Assembly (NCBI GenBank): GCA_024036415.1 | Contig: JAMWET010000477.1 | Location: forward strand, 540,001 to 604,000 | Origin: Prochilodus magdalenae | Taxonomy: Eukaryota > Chordata > Actinopteri > Characiformes > Prochilodontidae | Reading direction: 5' to 3' | Length of the DNA: 64,000 nucleotides | Part shown: positions 1 through 11,289 of the stretch, one piece after another | Position numbering within the stretch: the stretch's first letter is position 1 | Layout: every line of letters starts with the position of its first letter | Notes under the pieces: generated by a model | Database searches by the model: none | Told to the model about the DNA's origin: nothing | Seen by the model: the letters and a program-made list of their open reading frames with translations, nothing else | Translations under genes and position numbers: made by a program

Positions 1-556
1 ATGAAATATGAGTGCATGTGCAACTATGGAAACAGGTAAAGTGTAACTATGGCGATGCATGTAGTGTAACTATTAAAATAGGTGTACTGTAACCATGAAA
101 ATGAGTATAGTGTAACTATAGGAGTGGATCAAGTGTAACTATGGAAATGGGTGTAGTATAGGGAATGGAAATGGGTATAGTATAACTATGGGAATGAATG
201 TAGTGCAACTATGGAAACAGGTGTAGAGTAACTATGTAAATGGGTGTAGTGCAACTATGGAAATGGATTTAGTGCCACTATTGGAATGGGTGTAGAGTAA
301 CTATGTAAATGGGTGTAGTGTAACTATGGGAGTGGATGTAGTGTAACTATGGAAATGGATTTAGTGCCACTATTGGAATGGGTGTAGAGTAACTATGTAA
401 ATGGGTGTATTGTAACTATGGGAGTGGATGTAGTGTAACTATGGAAATGGGTGTAATATAAGGAATGGAAATGAGTACAGTGTAACTTTGGGTATGGGTG
501 TAGGGTAACTATGGAAATAGGTGTAGTTTAACTATGGAAATACAGTAGGTGTTGCG
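1..556. repeat. 23-bp minisatellite with 92-bp higher-order period
   Basis: Tandem copies of a 23-bp unit close to AGTGTAACTATGGAAATGGG plus TGT run from the window edge to about 556. Variant units recur in fixed order: the four-unit block at 248-339 is repeated at 340-431, so a 92-bp (4 x 23) higher-order period is present. A second landmark, a unit lacking the AACT core (about 155 and 455), recurs 300 bp apart. The array is cut by the window start, so its true length is unknown. It is AT-rich and shows no coding frame. Confidence 0.92.
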
Positions 557-1769
557 TAACCATGATGCAGGGAGTCTCATGTTGGCTCACTAATGCAGTG
601 TTGGTTGGCTGCTTACTCATCATAGCAGTGCTGATGCTTTGAAGATAATAAAATGTTTGCTTCAGGTGTTCTTGCAATGTTCTTCTCCAGTTTGGTCATG
701 CATCTTTCACATATTTACTGAGATCTTCTTTTCTGACTTCAAGAAATGAGTAACAGTTCACGCTTACCACCAAACCATTGGGAAAATTGGGTGAGTTTCA
801 GATATACAAACATGCTGTAGCACATTGTAAACTTTTTCAGAGTTATAGTTACAGCTGCTAAGCTATGAAGGACCAGCAGAATTAATTTGATACAGCGCCA
901 CCCTGAGGCAGAGCAGCGCTGCATCTCTTGTTAGTCGAGTAAGACAGAAGTTCACCAACTGTGGGTGAAGCAGATAAACAATGACAACATAACGTCATTA
1001 TGACTATATTTTTTAGGGACCCCATTAACTTTCAGGAGGTCCAGGACATTAATAAGGAGGTCCCGGACAACCCTGTATGAAAATCTTGTCCTGAATAGAA
1101 ATTAGACCTATGGACTCATATGAAAGTGGCTCTAATCTGATTGTAAAAGATTCAGATTTTGTGTTCACACAGCTCTGAAAAATAAACCACATCTTTGGCA
1201 TATTTAGGTAAGACTCAGATTTTTATCCCTGTAATGTAAACACAGTTAGAAGCAGAAGTACAGCGAGAAGAGTGCGGTTAGGATGAAGAAGTGGTTTGAT
1301 GTTTCAGGCTGTGAGCTGGTTCTCCAGAGACTGAGGCTGAATTGGAGGGGAGATGATGGTTAGACGGTTCAATAAGCTCACGGACAGGTAGAGCACCACG
1401 GCCCCCAGAGAGGCCAGCTTAATGAAGAGCACGTCCACTTAGCTCTCTGTTCTCTGACCCCAACGCCTGGCCCTCTCACGCACACACGAACACCAGAGCG
1501 CTGCTCATTTGATCTAGCGGCTCTTTCTTATCCAGCCGGTCGACCCTGGGTGGTGCTAAACTATCAGTGGTACTGAGCTGGGAAATAAAAGCGTTTGCCA
1601 AAACCACCAAAAGAAATCTGGCTCTCTTCTGCCTTTTACTTGTCAGAGCGACTCTGCAGAATGTAAACGCCAGCAAAGAAACTGTTAACAGGAGTCAGAC
1701 CACTCATGACAGAACAAAACTGATAATACTGCATATAAAAGCTAGCAACCAATACAATACTACATATAC
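557..1769. other. unique intergenic DNA, no gene seen
   Basis: No credible exon. At 1028-1068 a short segment containing AGGAGGTCC is tandemly duplicated. The stretch 1090-1260 resembles, from memory, a dispersed teleost repeat (paired AGATTCAGATTTT and ACTCAGATTTTTATCCC motifs), but I cannot name it. The open frames on both strands near 1476-1824 show no domain. Confidence 0.5.
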
Positions 1770-1870
1770 AATACTATATATATATAATGGGTGTAGTGCA
1801 ACTATAATTATATATCTAATATAGTATATATATAAACCATTCTTCTTATTATTATTATTATTATTATTAT
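1770..1870. repeat. TA and ATT microsatellites enclosing a stray minisatellite unit
   Basis: A TA-rich run (1773-1785) and a second one (1807-1833) flank AATGGGTGTAGTGCAACTAT at 1786-1805, which matches the unit junction of the array at 1-556. An (ATT)n run follows at 1846-1870. Poly-Asn/poly-Tyr frames here are microsatellite translations. Confidence 0.8.
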
Positions 1871-2305
1871 TTTTAGTATTATTGTTAGTTTTATTGTATC
1901 TAGACATGTTATCTGCCTCAAGATTTGTTCATGACTTTTTTAATATATGAAGCAATATTCATAATTCAATAATTCATAGTAATTTAATATTGAATTGTTA
2001 CAGTTACTTTTTCCGAATTATTAGAAAGATGTGAGTGGCATAGTAGTGTATTATATACCATTTAACATTATAAATGACTTCACACACAAATGAATGTATA
2101 TTCCTTGCATATAGTTCATATATAGTTATGAAGCATATTATGATCAAAAACACCAATTACAATAAGTTAGCAGTAGTTTAACTGTAGCTGTAGTGGTACT
2201 CAGTAATAGTGATGTTATGATAGTCGTCTTTAGTGAAAATAATGTTTAATCTTAGATAGACTGGAGAGAAAGACAACAAATACAGAAACTCCAGAGACGG
2301 TGAAA
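1871..2305. other. AT-rich unique DNA, nothing recognised
   Basis: Very AT-rich sequence without repeats longer than a few units, without a coding frame and without motifs I recognise. Confidence 0.5.
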
Positions 2306-2647
2306 CAGGTCTTAACACACACACATCCACCCACCCACACACACACACACATCACAACGGTGACAGAAAATCATTTGCCGGAGGCCACACCCGGCATGTG
2401 TGTGTAATGTTTAAAGTAATCTGTCTCACTTTCAAACACACACACACACACAAACACATAAACATCTTATGGTCAAACACACACAAACACACACACCCAA
2501 CAGATACACACACACACACACACACACACTATAGACATTTACACAATAATACACATACACCTCACAAATACACACATCTCTTAAACACACACCTCACAAA
2601 TACACATGCACCTCACAGATATACACTCACAAACACACACTCCACAG

Positions 2648-2689
<42 letters not shown>

Positions 2690-2740
2690 TACTAATACAC
2701 ACACCTCACAAATACATACTCACCTTACTGACACACATTC
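2306..2740. repeat. CA-rich microsatellite cluster
   Basis: Interrupted (CA)n runs at 2310-2352, 2437-2462, 2475-2529 and 2650-2687 are separated by degenerate ACACCTCACAAATACACA-type units. The 170-codon plus-strand frame across this region is Thr-His repeats and is not a gene. Confidence 0.93.
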
Positions 2741-4186
2741 ACAGCCACACATACATGTTACCACTGGTAAACTGTGTATGTAAGAGAGACTTGAACAGGT
2801 ACTGCAAAGCATTATGGGTAAACACATTAGAGAGGTGTTTCCACAGCATCAGGGATCTGCTCAGGACAGTCTGTGATAATCTTTCCTATAACACTAAACG
2901 TCAGCTCTGACAGTGTTAGAGAAAGTCACACAACAGAGAAACAAGTATCATTACTATTATCTTAGAACTTTCCTCTCACTGTCCATTGACAGAGTTTCAA
3001 ACAGAGCATGAAACCCAACCTGTGGACAAAGAGACTAAACCCAAAGAGTGTGTGCGAGTGTGAAATCTAAAAACAAACCTGAGACACGGCTGTAATTTCA
3101 TAAAGGCCACAGTGGGAGCTCCTCTAGATTTAAAACAATATACACTCCGTACACATTCATTACAGTTTAACTGTGCACGGCCGGCGAGAAATCCAATCTA
3201 ATACACACACACACACATGCGCAGTCCTGTTGGAGCACACACTCAGATGAATGAAAATTCACATGCTGTTAAGCTGTGCAGTACAGCTAGCTGCTGTTTG
3301 CTGTTGACGTTCTGTTAGTTTTAATGATTTTTAATGACATTTATATTAAGTCTTAGAACCGCTCACATTGTCAATGTTTCCAATTTTAATATAAAAATGA
3401 ACATGCATCTCTGCTTCGGGTGCAAAGAGGGAAAACAGAAAGGGAATTTTTTGCTTTATAAAGTTCTTACGGACATTAGAAATATCATAAAGTCTCTGCT
3501 GTCTGGTTCACGTCATTTTTACACTAAGACAGTCATAGTGTTCTCCAAGCCTTTGTTCCATAACAATGTGTCTGACTCTAAACTAATTGGGGTTTTTTTT
3601 TTTGGGGGGGGGCGGTAAAACAATATTAACCAATATTATAATGATTCACTTCCCTCTCATACCACACACACCCATCATTCAGAAAAGACACTCAGCTAGC
3701 TCAGAGACTGCCCTGATAGTGGTGAAACCACATCAGTAAGTTTTATACATTTGGATTATACAAATATATGTTTTTCTTTCTATCTGGTGCTTTAAATGAT
3801 CTCTGACTTGTTTATTGGGATTAAACAGTAGTAAATGTTTTTTACCCAGCACTCGAAAGCAGATTCAAAGTGACTGCAGTCACTTTGACTGCAATTCAGA
3901 AGCAGTATAGAGAGGAGTGGAGTATATAGAGAAGTAGGGAGCCTGTAGAGGAAGTATGGGAGTGTGTTGTGCGTGTGTTGCTGAGAGAATGCTTGGGAAC
4001 CATTGTAACTCCTCTCATGTCAAATGAGTGTGAGTGCGTTTTTACACAACTTCTGTTGTGAGGTTGGCCAAGCTTTACAGAACGCTGGTAAAAATCCCAC
4101 CAGCCTAATGATAAACTGCAAGACCTATTATTAAAACACCTACATTAAGAGCATATCATTATTTTCAAATGATGTTTATTTTATGT
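2741..4186. other. unique intergenic DNA with a T11-G9 homopolymer junction
   Basis: No gene is seen. At 3593-3603 a run of 11 T passes directly into 9 G (3604-3612) and then CGG. Short (CA)n at 3203-3217. The rest is AT-rich sequence without recognised elements. Confidence 0.5.
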
Positions 4187-4200
4187 GAGTGTCTGTGTGT

Positions 4201-4265
<65 letters not shown>

Positions 4266-4269
4266 CGTG
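4187..4269. repeat. (GT)n microsatellite
   Basis: Nearly pure GT dinucleotide run, perfect from about 4207 to 4262, with GTCT interruptions at the left end. Confidence 0.96.
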
Positions 4270-5004
4270 TCTGCCAAAGGTCAGGTTAGTATAGAGAAAG
4301 TAGGTATAGTTTAAATGTAGTTACTTTATCATGAACCTTTACATTTAAGCAGAGTTCACTACCCTTAATTTACTTGGTGCTGCTAGTTAGCTATGTTAAC
4401 AGTTAACTGAATAAATTCATGATACTATTTTCCACATTTTATTGCTGTATACTGCTTTTATAATCCTGCTATTTTCCAGTCTTTTTTATTACAAACTATA
4501 TAATCAACACAACAGTATGAGTAAAAAGCAGAGCGTCTTAGTAATTGGCATGTCTCAGAATTTTTGCAGACACCACTGACATTACAGCAATAAAAGACGT
4601 AGTGACGATATGTAGCCTCAAGCTACAGTTTTATGTCAAACGTCCTAGGCAGCAGTGTAAATGGTTTAAAAAGCTATTTCTCTAAGAAGTAAGTGTATTT
4701 ATGCCAGTAAAAACACTCTCCATAACATTAGAATAAATACAAGTATTCATGCCTACAGTACATTATTATGAGAGTATTTTGTTTTTTTGGCATTATGGAT
4801 ATATTAGAACTGAAGAACACAGTTCTAGTTCTTGACCTCTCACTGCACTCTAGCCAGTGTATGGATTTGTTCAATTCTGGTGGCAGCAAAGTCAGGTGAT
4901 TGAGACAGGAATGCTTGCTATAGCAGAGCAGTTAGCTGATCTATTCTACAAGGGTTTACACATACAAAATGAAGATCATTTGATATTTATAACACGCTGG
5001 TTAA
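4270..5004. other. AT-rich unique DNA, nothing recognised
   Basis: No coding frame, microsatellite or transposon signature. Its right edge is the target-site duplication of the SINE at 5013-5228. Confidence 0.5.
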
Positions 5005-5145
5005 ATAGTACATTTACGGCATTTAGCTGACGCTCTTATCCAGAGCGATTTACGAGGGTAATCATATTACAGGTAGGTCAATGTGGTGTTAGGAGTCTTG
5101 CCCAAGGACTCTTATTGGTGTTGCACAGCATAGTCACCTAGACTG

Positions 5146-5156
5146 GGAATCGAACC
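5146..5156 (-). promoter_or_regulatory. Pol III B box of the SINE
   Basis: The minus strand reads GGTTCGATTCC, a full match to GGTTCGANTCC, the TFIIIC-binding box of tRNA genes and tRNA-derived SINEs. Confidence 0.8.
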
Positions 5157-5207
5157 CTAGTCTCCCACATGTGGTGGTGGTGGTTCCCTGGAGGGTAGTG
5201 GTGTTAT

Positions 5208-5218
5208 CCGCTGAGCTA
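5208..5218 (-). promoter_or_regulatory. Pol III A box of the SINE
   Basis: The minus strand reads TAGCTCAGCGG, a full match to TRGYNNARNNG. It lies 51 bp from the B box, wider than in a tRNA gene but within the range used by SINEs. Confidence 0.75.
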
Positions 5219-5236
5219 CACCAACCAGATAGTACA

Positions 5237-6284
5237 CTGAAAGGCCTAGCAATATTGGAATCATATGGGCATTGGCAGATCATTGTTTTACTAAAAATGA
5301 TCAGAGTGATCTTTACATCTGACAGGTAGTTGAAAATGATATTTGGTGATGAATTTGAATAAACTGAATGTTTAAGTGAACTGGGTTGCTCTGTGAAAAT
5401 GCATGCACTGTATTCAGTAACGGTATACTCCTTTAACATATGGGTGCAGCATGACAGTAAAAAGGGAGAGAAATCTAAAAAGCCCACTTGTAATCCTGGA
5501 GGCCATACCCCTCCTTAATGAACAAGGACAAGGATGAGATGGGGTGCCAAAACTTCATCTCAGGAAACAGACGGTAGGAAGTGGGAAGAGCCTCAGGCGT
5601 GATCCTCCTCCCAAATTTGATCCACTTGTAATCTTTTACACATAAATGCTACTGCTAATCCAGGTACACCCCAATTCCTACATCATAAATGTGTTTGGCA
5701 GATGTGTACATCTCGGATATCCGCATTGAGCCAGAATCGGTACATCCCCCAAAAACGAGTCCTACAATTTCTCATTATGTTAAACAGGACTTTTCCAGGG
5801 TCCTATGAAGTTGGTCCAACTTTACAAATGTGGCTATGAAGGGAAACATTTGTGGGCAGAGCCTGGATAGGACCCTAGTACAGCTTTGTTTGTATGATAA
5901 TCACTCACAGGAACTACTCGGGAGATAAATCAGTGACTGATGTAAGTCTATCACAGCCGGTACTCATCCCCCTCAGGGCAGAAGGAATGGTGGGGTTTGG
6001 AGAGAACAATTTGGCCTAAAGGTGCCTTCTCTGCTTTGGGTGCACGGCTGGAAGAAATGGGTTATGACAGGATAAGTGGTGGGTCATAAGAAATTCCTCT
6101 GAACTCTGCAGCACCGTGTGGATGGGAGAGTGACTGCACTTTAGTGCTAGTTAGGTTTTTAACCCTGCTCCAAGGGTTTGGGAAGATTTTCAGTTCTATA
6201 GGATGCTGAAACCAATCGAATATTATTACTGCCCATAGTACCAGTCAGTTATACATGGCTGGAGTTTCTGTTTTTAATATTAGG
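5237..6284. other. unique intergenic DNA, nothing recognised
   Basis: Mixed-composition sequence without a coding frame. GGGTCCTAT (5799) and GGACCCTAG (5870) are a short imperfect inverted pair of doubtful meaning. The 117-codon minus-strand frame starting at 5487 runs into the SINE and is spurious. Confidence 0.45.
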
Positions 6285-6348
6285 ATATATATATATATAT
6301 TTATATATATATCATTATTATGAAAGAAAAAGTAGTTTTAGGAAGAAA

Positions 6349-6421
<73 letters not shown>

Positions 6422-6426
6422 ACCTG

Positions 6427-6469
<43 letters not shown>
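6285..6469. repeat. compound TA / (CTAT)n / (GT)n microsatellite
   Basis: A short TA run (6287-6312), then about 18 uninterrupted CTAT units (6350-6421), then (GT)n (6425-6469) containing one TGCG. The long pure tetranucleotide run predicts high length polymorphism. Confidence 0.95.
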
Positions 6470-8239
6470 ACGTAATGCATTTATTTGCTTTTGAAACAAA
6501 ATGCACTTAAGTGGATTTAAATATTTAAACTGTAGTACTGTTACTACATATGGAATATATTCAAATAATAATAATTCCCCATGAACATATACTTAGGTGC
6601 ACATTTTAAATTACACTTCATAAGCACCAAATAGACTTAAATACATTTGCAAAACATAATTAACTATATGCTAAAGTATATATAAGACTAAACATGACTT
6701 ATATATAATCAAAATGTATTTTAAAACTAGATTTTAAAATGTAAGTGTTTGTTACCAGAAATGCTGTGTATGTTTCATGTAGAGGACGTGTTGACATGCT
6801 GTCTCTTAGAACAGCAAGAAGACATGCATACGACTGAATGTGTTAAAAACAGTTGGCCTGAATCCACTCAGGCTCAAGCATTCAAGATAAACAACAGAGA
6901 GACAGGTCAGATCTAGAAAAAACAGTACGTCAGATAGAGGATGGATAGATGTGCTGGAGATCAGATCAGATAAACCTGATGTGGGCCACTTAGTTGGAGC
7001 CAAAAACGCTCTGAGAATCTCAGTCTAAAACACACAATCCAAACTCTGTACTTTTAGATCAGTGCTTATTCCCGCTTCATTATTTCATTTCCTTCACTTA
7101 CACTGCCGCTGCAATGCTTCTCCACCATCCAGAAGGACAGAGCTGTAAAATAATGACTATAAACAGCAGTTCAGAAGCACTTTGCTGCCAGTAAGTACAG
7201 TTTTCACGTTTTTAAAAAAGTATGTAAATATTACAATTTCAGAATGTAGCGTTCACTCCTAGAAGAATAGCCTGTTGGCAGTTCTTTGTTTTTGCAATGT
7301 CACCAAAAGCAACGCATTCATATATTCGTTTGATTCCACTGCTTCTGATGGTGCTCACTGCCGCAGTTAAGTTTATATAGATTATATTTAATCTGTATAA
7401 GTGTATTTAGATTACAGTGTAACAGGACCTATTTCAGGCCTTTATCAGACATTCTCACCGCTCATAACTAAATAACTGATTTTCCCCCCAAATATTAATA
7501 AAAATGCTTAATAAAGAGATCACTTATAAAAGAGCACTTACACATATATTTATATACCCTCGGCAGAGCAATCATTAGTGAGCTTGTACCTGAAAGTATA
7601 AATCAGCATAAAATAGTTCAGCTAGTATTTAGATTTATACTATATGAAAAGGTCTTACATTAACTATGAACTTATCCAGGCTATTTTGTGCAACCATATC
7701 TATAGTCAGTGATGCTTTTATATAGAATGAGATTTTTTCCTTTTTGTTTCCCACCTGCTGACTAGGTCTTTTCCTAGCATCTCGCACTGCTGAATGTGTT
7801 TTGTAGGAGCACATGTATTTGTATTTGGTGATTAAACATTTGAATACAGTTCTTTTTTGTGTGTTTTCTCCACAAGTCCTTCCCTGAGAGAGTTTAAATT
7901 TCAGTGAGGCTGAGAACATTCCCTCCTCTGAACTCTGTCAAACTTCTACAGGAGCATGTGTGTGCAGTGTGCGTCGTGTAGTTTGGTAATACGTGGGTGA
8001 GCGTCAGCATGCTAGAGCAAAACAGATCATTTGGAGCTTTGGCAGGAAAGTGAATGTTTTTGAAGTGGGAACGAGGGACGTCGATGAGAGTCGTGCATGC
8101 GTGTGTGAGTGTGTGTGTGTAAGGCACGGGGACAGTGGTGCTTTTGAGCAGACAGGCAAGCGTCTTAGAGGCTCTTTCATGTGACTGCAGTGAGAGCACT
8201 CAGACAAACAGCAGCGCAAGCAGAGACATGTAGCCCCTC
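6470..8239. other. AT-rich unique DNA, no gene seen
   Basis: Nothing recognisable. Small open frames at 6806-7003 and 7635-8219 lack domains and overlap each other on both strands. A short imperfect GT run lies at 8100-8122. Confidence 0.45.
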
Positions 8240-8530
8240 CCCCTTTACCTCTACACCTCTCTTTACCTCTCTCTCACTCACTTAATTTTTCTCTCTTATT
8301 TCCCTCTCATTTTCTTTCTTAACTCTAATGTGTTTTTGTCTTCTTTCTCTCTTTTCTCACCATCACCCTCTCTTCACATCCTTCACTTTATTCACCTTGT
8401 AACTTTGTTCCTTTCTTATTTCCCTTTTTCTTGCTTAATTCTTTTTCAGTGTGTATCTATCTTAAATACCTTTCTCACATTGCACTGTTCTCTCTATTTT
8501 TCTCTTAACCGCCCCCCCACCTCTCTCTCA
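8240..8530. repeat. degenerate pyrimidine (CT)-rich tract
   Basis: Irregular CTCTCTTT-type sequence on the plus strand. The 93-codon frame here is low-complexity Ser/Leu/Phe and not credible as a gene. Confidence 0.8.
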
Positions 8531-10185
8531 GTGACCTTAACATTTATCAGAGAACCCCATGCTGAAATTTATCTCAGCATCTGCAGCACTGGGGAAAATC
8601 AGAAGCCCTAGCCAGCTATGAACACACACACAGACGCACACACGCTCTCTCGCTCTCGTTTGCTAGTACTTTTATACAGCGGTTTTGCTAAATAAACAAA
8701 ATAGTAAAGCAAAGAAGCCCAATCTGTATCCAGTGTGCTTTATTACCGGTAGTTCCTTCCACCCTGGAACAGTAGTAGTTTCTGCAGCATGATGGAACCA
8801 TAAAGCTTCTAATCAGGTTGAGCTTAGTTTTCTAATATTTGCAAGATTTACCTGATTACTGTTTTGTTAAATCTTATTTGGTGCAACAAAGGGTTCAGAA
8901 CGATGGAGGCCAAATGTCATTCCCTGATTCCCTTATAGAAATGATTTAATCTAATTAATTATATAGTCTGCTTTTGTAGTTGCTAAAGTGAGGACTTAGC
9001 TGTGAGTCATTATTAATCTGAGGTTTATTTCAAATCCTGATTATAGTACTGTGTAAAAAGTCCAACAAAATTGGCCAATAAGTCTTCTGCATTAATATTT
9101 TTTAGTCTTACAAGTAACCCCAAACAGATCTATGTACATATCGAAGTGTATTTCTGAGAGAATTTGCACAAGCAGCCTCTACCTCTGGTTGCTCAGCCCA
9201 AGTTTGTTGATTGTAACTTTTGCAGTGGATGGAAATTAGATGAAGACGCCTATTCAGGCTCGAGTGTAACTGTTTTATGGAACGGAAATTCCAATAGAAA
9301 GCTTAACATCAGCCTTGAAAGATTATTAAATTCAGCTGGACAATGTGGTGCTGGCAACAGACACTGTGGTCTACAGGGTTTGTTACCTTACTGTTTTCAT
9401 ATGTGAATTATGTAAGGATGAACAGTAGCAGCAAGAACTGCAGGATACAAAATTATGAAAAAAATAATTAAGGAAGTAGAGAAGATATCCCAGCAGTAAA
9501 ACATTAACAGCATATTCATTGAAGTTACTTAGCTAATGTTGGCATAGTTTGTCTATTTTTTTTTTAGATTCTCACATTTAAGACAAAAACCTTTATCAGT
9601 TTCATTTCATCACTGTCAGTAGCCACCACCAGCAGCTCCTCTGATTAGCAAATCCTCTTCTTTGTTGTCTGTTGCTTATGACAGCTTCCAAACCTTTCAG
9701 ATTGGTAGTGTTTTCTCACAGTGGGAGGATAGACAGAAACACCTGTGAATTTCTTCCCCAAAAGATCTCAAAGATGAAAGTGTTGCTGGTCTATCAGATC
9801 ATGTTGTTAGAAGTCTCTGGCTCTTTTTGGAAAATGTTTTTCCTTTGGCTTATATTTTCCCTGTGCATATGGCTTGTTTTATATTTAATCTCCTCCTGAA
9901 TAACTTGATAACTTAATGAATAGCTTAATAGCCACTTTCAAGTAGAAATGAATTTAAAGTGGTCTCTGACTTACGCATATTCCTGTAAATATGTACCCTA
10001 TGAATGTAGGTGCACACTTGCTCATAGTATTGAACACAAATATTCTTGGCTATGTTTGTTTACATAGACCCTCAGCACACACCCTTGTGTGGTGGGCAAG
10101 CTGTTTTAAATATGGTGTCTTAGGAGGAGGCCTGTCCTTGCAGATCTTAGAGCCAAGCAAGCTGGTCTGGAGAGTTGACTGATTA
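8531..10185. other. unique intergenic DNA, no gene seen
   Basis: AT-rich. The 80-codon frame at 9164-9406 is not low-complexity, but it has no recognisable domain and no splice-site support, so I do not call it. Confidence 0.45.
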
Positions 10186-10190
10186 CCACC

Positions 10191-10271
<81 letters not shown>

Positions 10272-10289
10272 TGCCCCCCCCCCGCCCCC
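10186..10289. repeat. (CA)n microsatellite with terminal C-run
   Basis: CCCA repeats grade into a pure (CA)n run (10198-10269), followed by C10-G-C5 at 10274-10289, which is G-quadruplex-capable on the minus strand. Confidence 0.95.
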
Positions 10290-10420
10290 AATTCTTTATT
10301 GTACCTCCTGTCACTACTGCCTATTCATTTAACCTTTGATTAGAGTGTGTACAGCCCCACTGTCACCATTATTAGATTCCTCACCATTTACCCAGCAACA
10401 GCACATTAAATACACGGAGC

Positions 10421-10423
<3 letters not shown>

Positions 10424-10501
<78 letters not shown>

Positions 10502-10700
10502 ATGCTGATCCTGTGGAGTGTGTCAAGGACATGTTGATATCACCCATAACTAAGGGAGAGTAAGGAGTAAGAGAGAGAAAGAAAACAAATGGCAAAGAGA
10601 AGATAGAAGTGAAAGAGAAAGTGAGAGAAAGGAGGGGGAGAAAATTAGAAAGTTGAAAGAAAAGAGAAAAGGAGAAAAAAGGAAGAGAGAGAGAGAGGAG
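10424..10700. repeat. (GA)n microsatellite and purine-rich tract
   Basis: Perfect (GA)n at 10424-10496, about 60 bp of ordinary sequence, then an irregular purine tract at 10560-10700. Strand asymmetric, with a complementary (CT)n run 85 bp further on. Confidence 0.94.
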
Positions 10701-10781
10701 TTGGGGGTGTTCTAGCTGTTCTGGAGGGAGTTTATTGCAAATACAAACAGTACAGGAATTCTGCTTTTAATGACCAGCTAC

Positions 10782-10800
10782 TGCTTGCTCTCTCTCTGTC

Positions 10801-10852
<52 letters not shown>

Positions 10853-10866
10853 TTTCTCTCTCTGCC
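10782..10866. repeat. (CT)n microsatellite
   Basis: Near-perfect CT repeats with a few GT and AC interruptions. Opposite strand bias to the purine tract at 10424-10700, so the two can pair as an inverted repeat. Confidence 0.94.
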
Positions 10867-11289
10867 CTCCATCACTATGCCATTTTCCAAGAACACTTGA
10901 ACATGCTGGGCACTTAACGCTCTCAGTGGTCAAAAGGCCCATGCTGGAGGATGTCGTTAGTTGGGAACGGTGCCCTCAGGAAAATAAGGCAGCTAAAATT
11001 CATATATGAAAGTGAAAGATGTATATGGCTCGCATGAAAATAGATCTCAGATATTAATCTGAACAACAAAGAGGTTAAATAAGCATTGTTTCTTTAATAA
11101 AGAATTAATCACATCCTGCTTTTTTTGTACTTTTTGTTTAAATTGCTTTTAATTTACCCTTTTAGACGTAAAAGGTTACTATGTGGATACACGCTTCAAT
11201 TTCATAGTCTCACAACTACAGGATAAACACAAGATTGTTATTTACTCCTGTGAATTATTCAGTTACTTCTATGTTGGCTAATATGAAAA
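10867..11289. other. unique DNA containing duplicated segment A
   Basis: Segment 10908-10946 recurs at 11467-11505 with 35 of 39 positions identical and no gaps. The rest is AT-rich with no gene. Confidence 0.7.

Larger units (their letters stand above)
5005..5236 (-). mobile_element. tRNA-derived SINE with 8-bp target-site duplication
   Basis: Short interspersed element of about 216 bp (5013-5228) reading on the minus strand. The head at the right end carries both internal RNA polymerase III promoter boxes: A box TAGCTCAGCGG (5208-5218) and B box GGTTCGATTCC (5146-5156), each fitting its tRNA consensus exactly. The minus-strand 3' end (5013-5048) has CTCTGGATAAGAGCG and GCTAAATGCC, a tail common in teleost SINEs and, from memory, borrowed from an L2-type LINE. 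The element is bracketed by ATAGTACA at 5005-5012 and 5229-5236, the insertion duplication. Intact Pol III boxes and a perfect duplication suggest a fairly young copy. Such SINEs encode no protein and move using LINE machinery. Confidence 0.85.

Noticed and set aside
1..556. CRISPR-like array (23-bp repeats)
   Set aside because: Units are contiguous with no spacers and imperfect; a vertebrate minisatellite in eukaryotic context.
2398..2910. 170-codon Thr-His frame, briefly considered as a His-rich metal-binding protein
   Set aside because: It is a (CA)n translation, and similar frames occur at every CA repeat in the window.
9164..9406. 80-codon frame with non-repetitive composition
   Set aside because: No recognised domain, no splice or promoter context, and of a length expected by chance.
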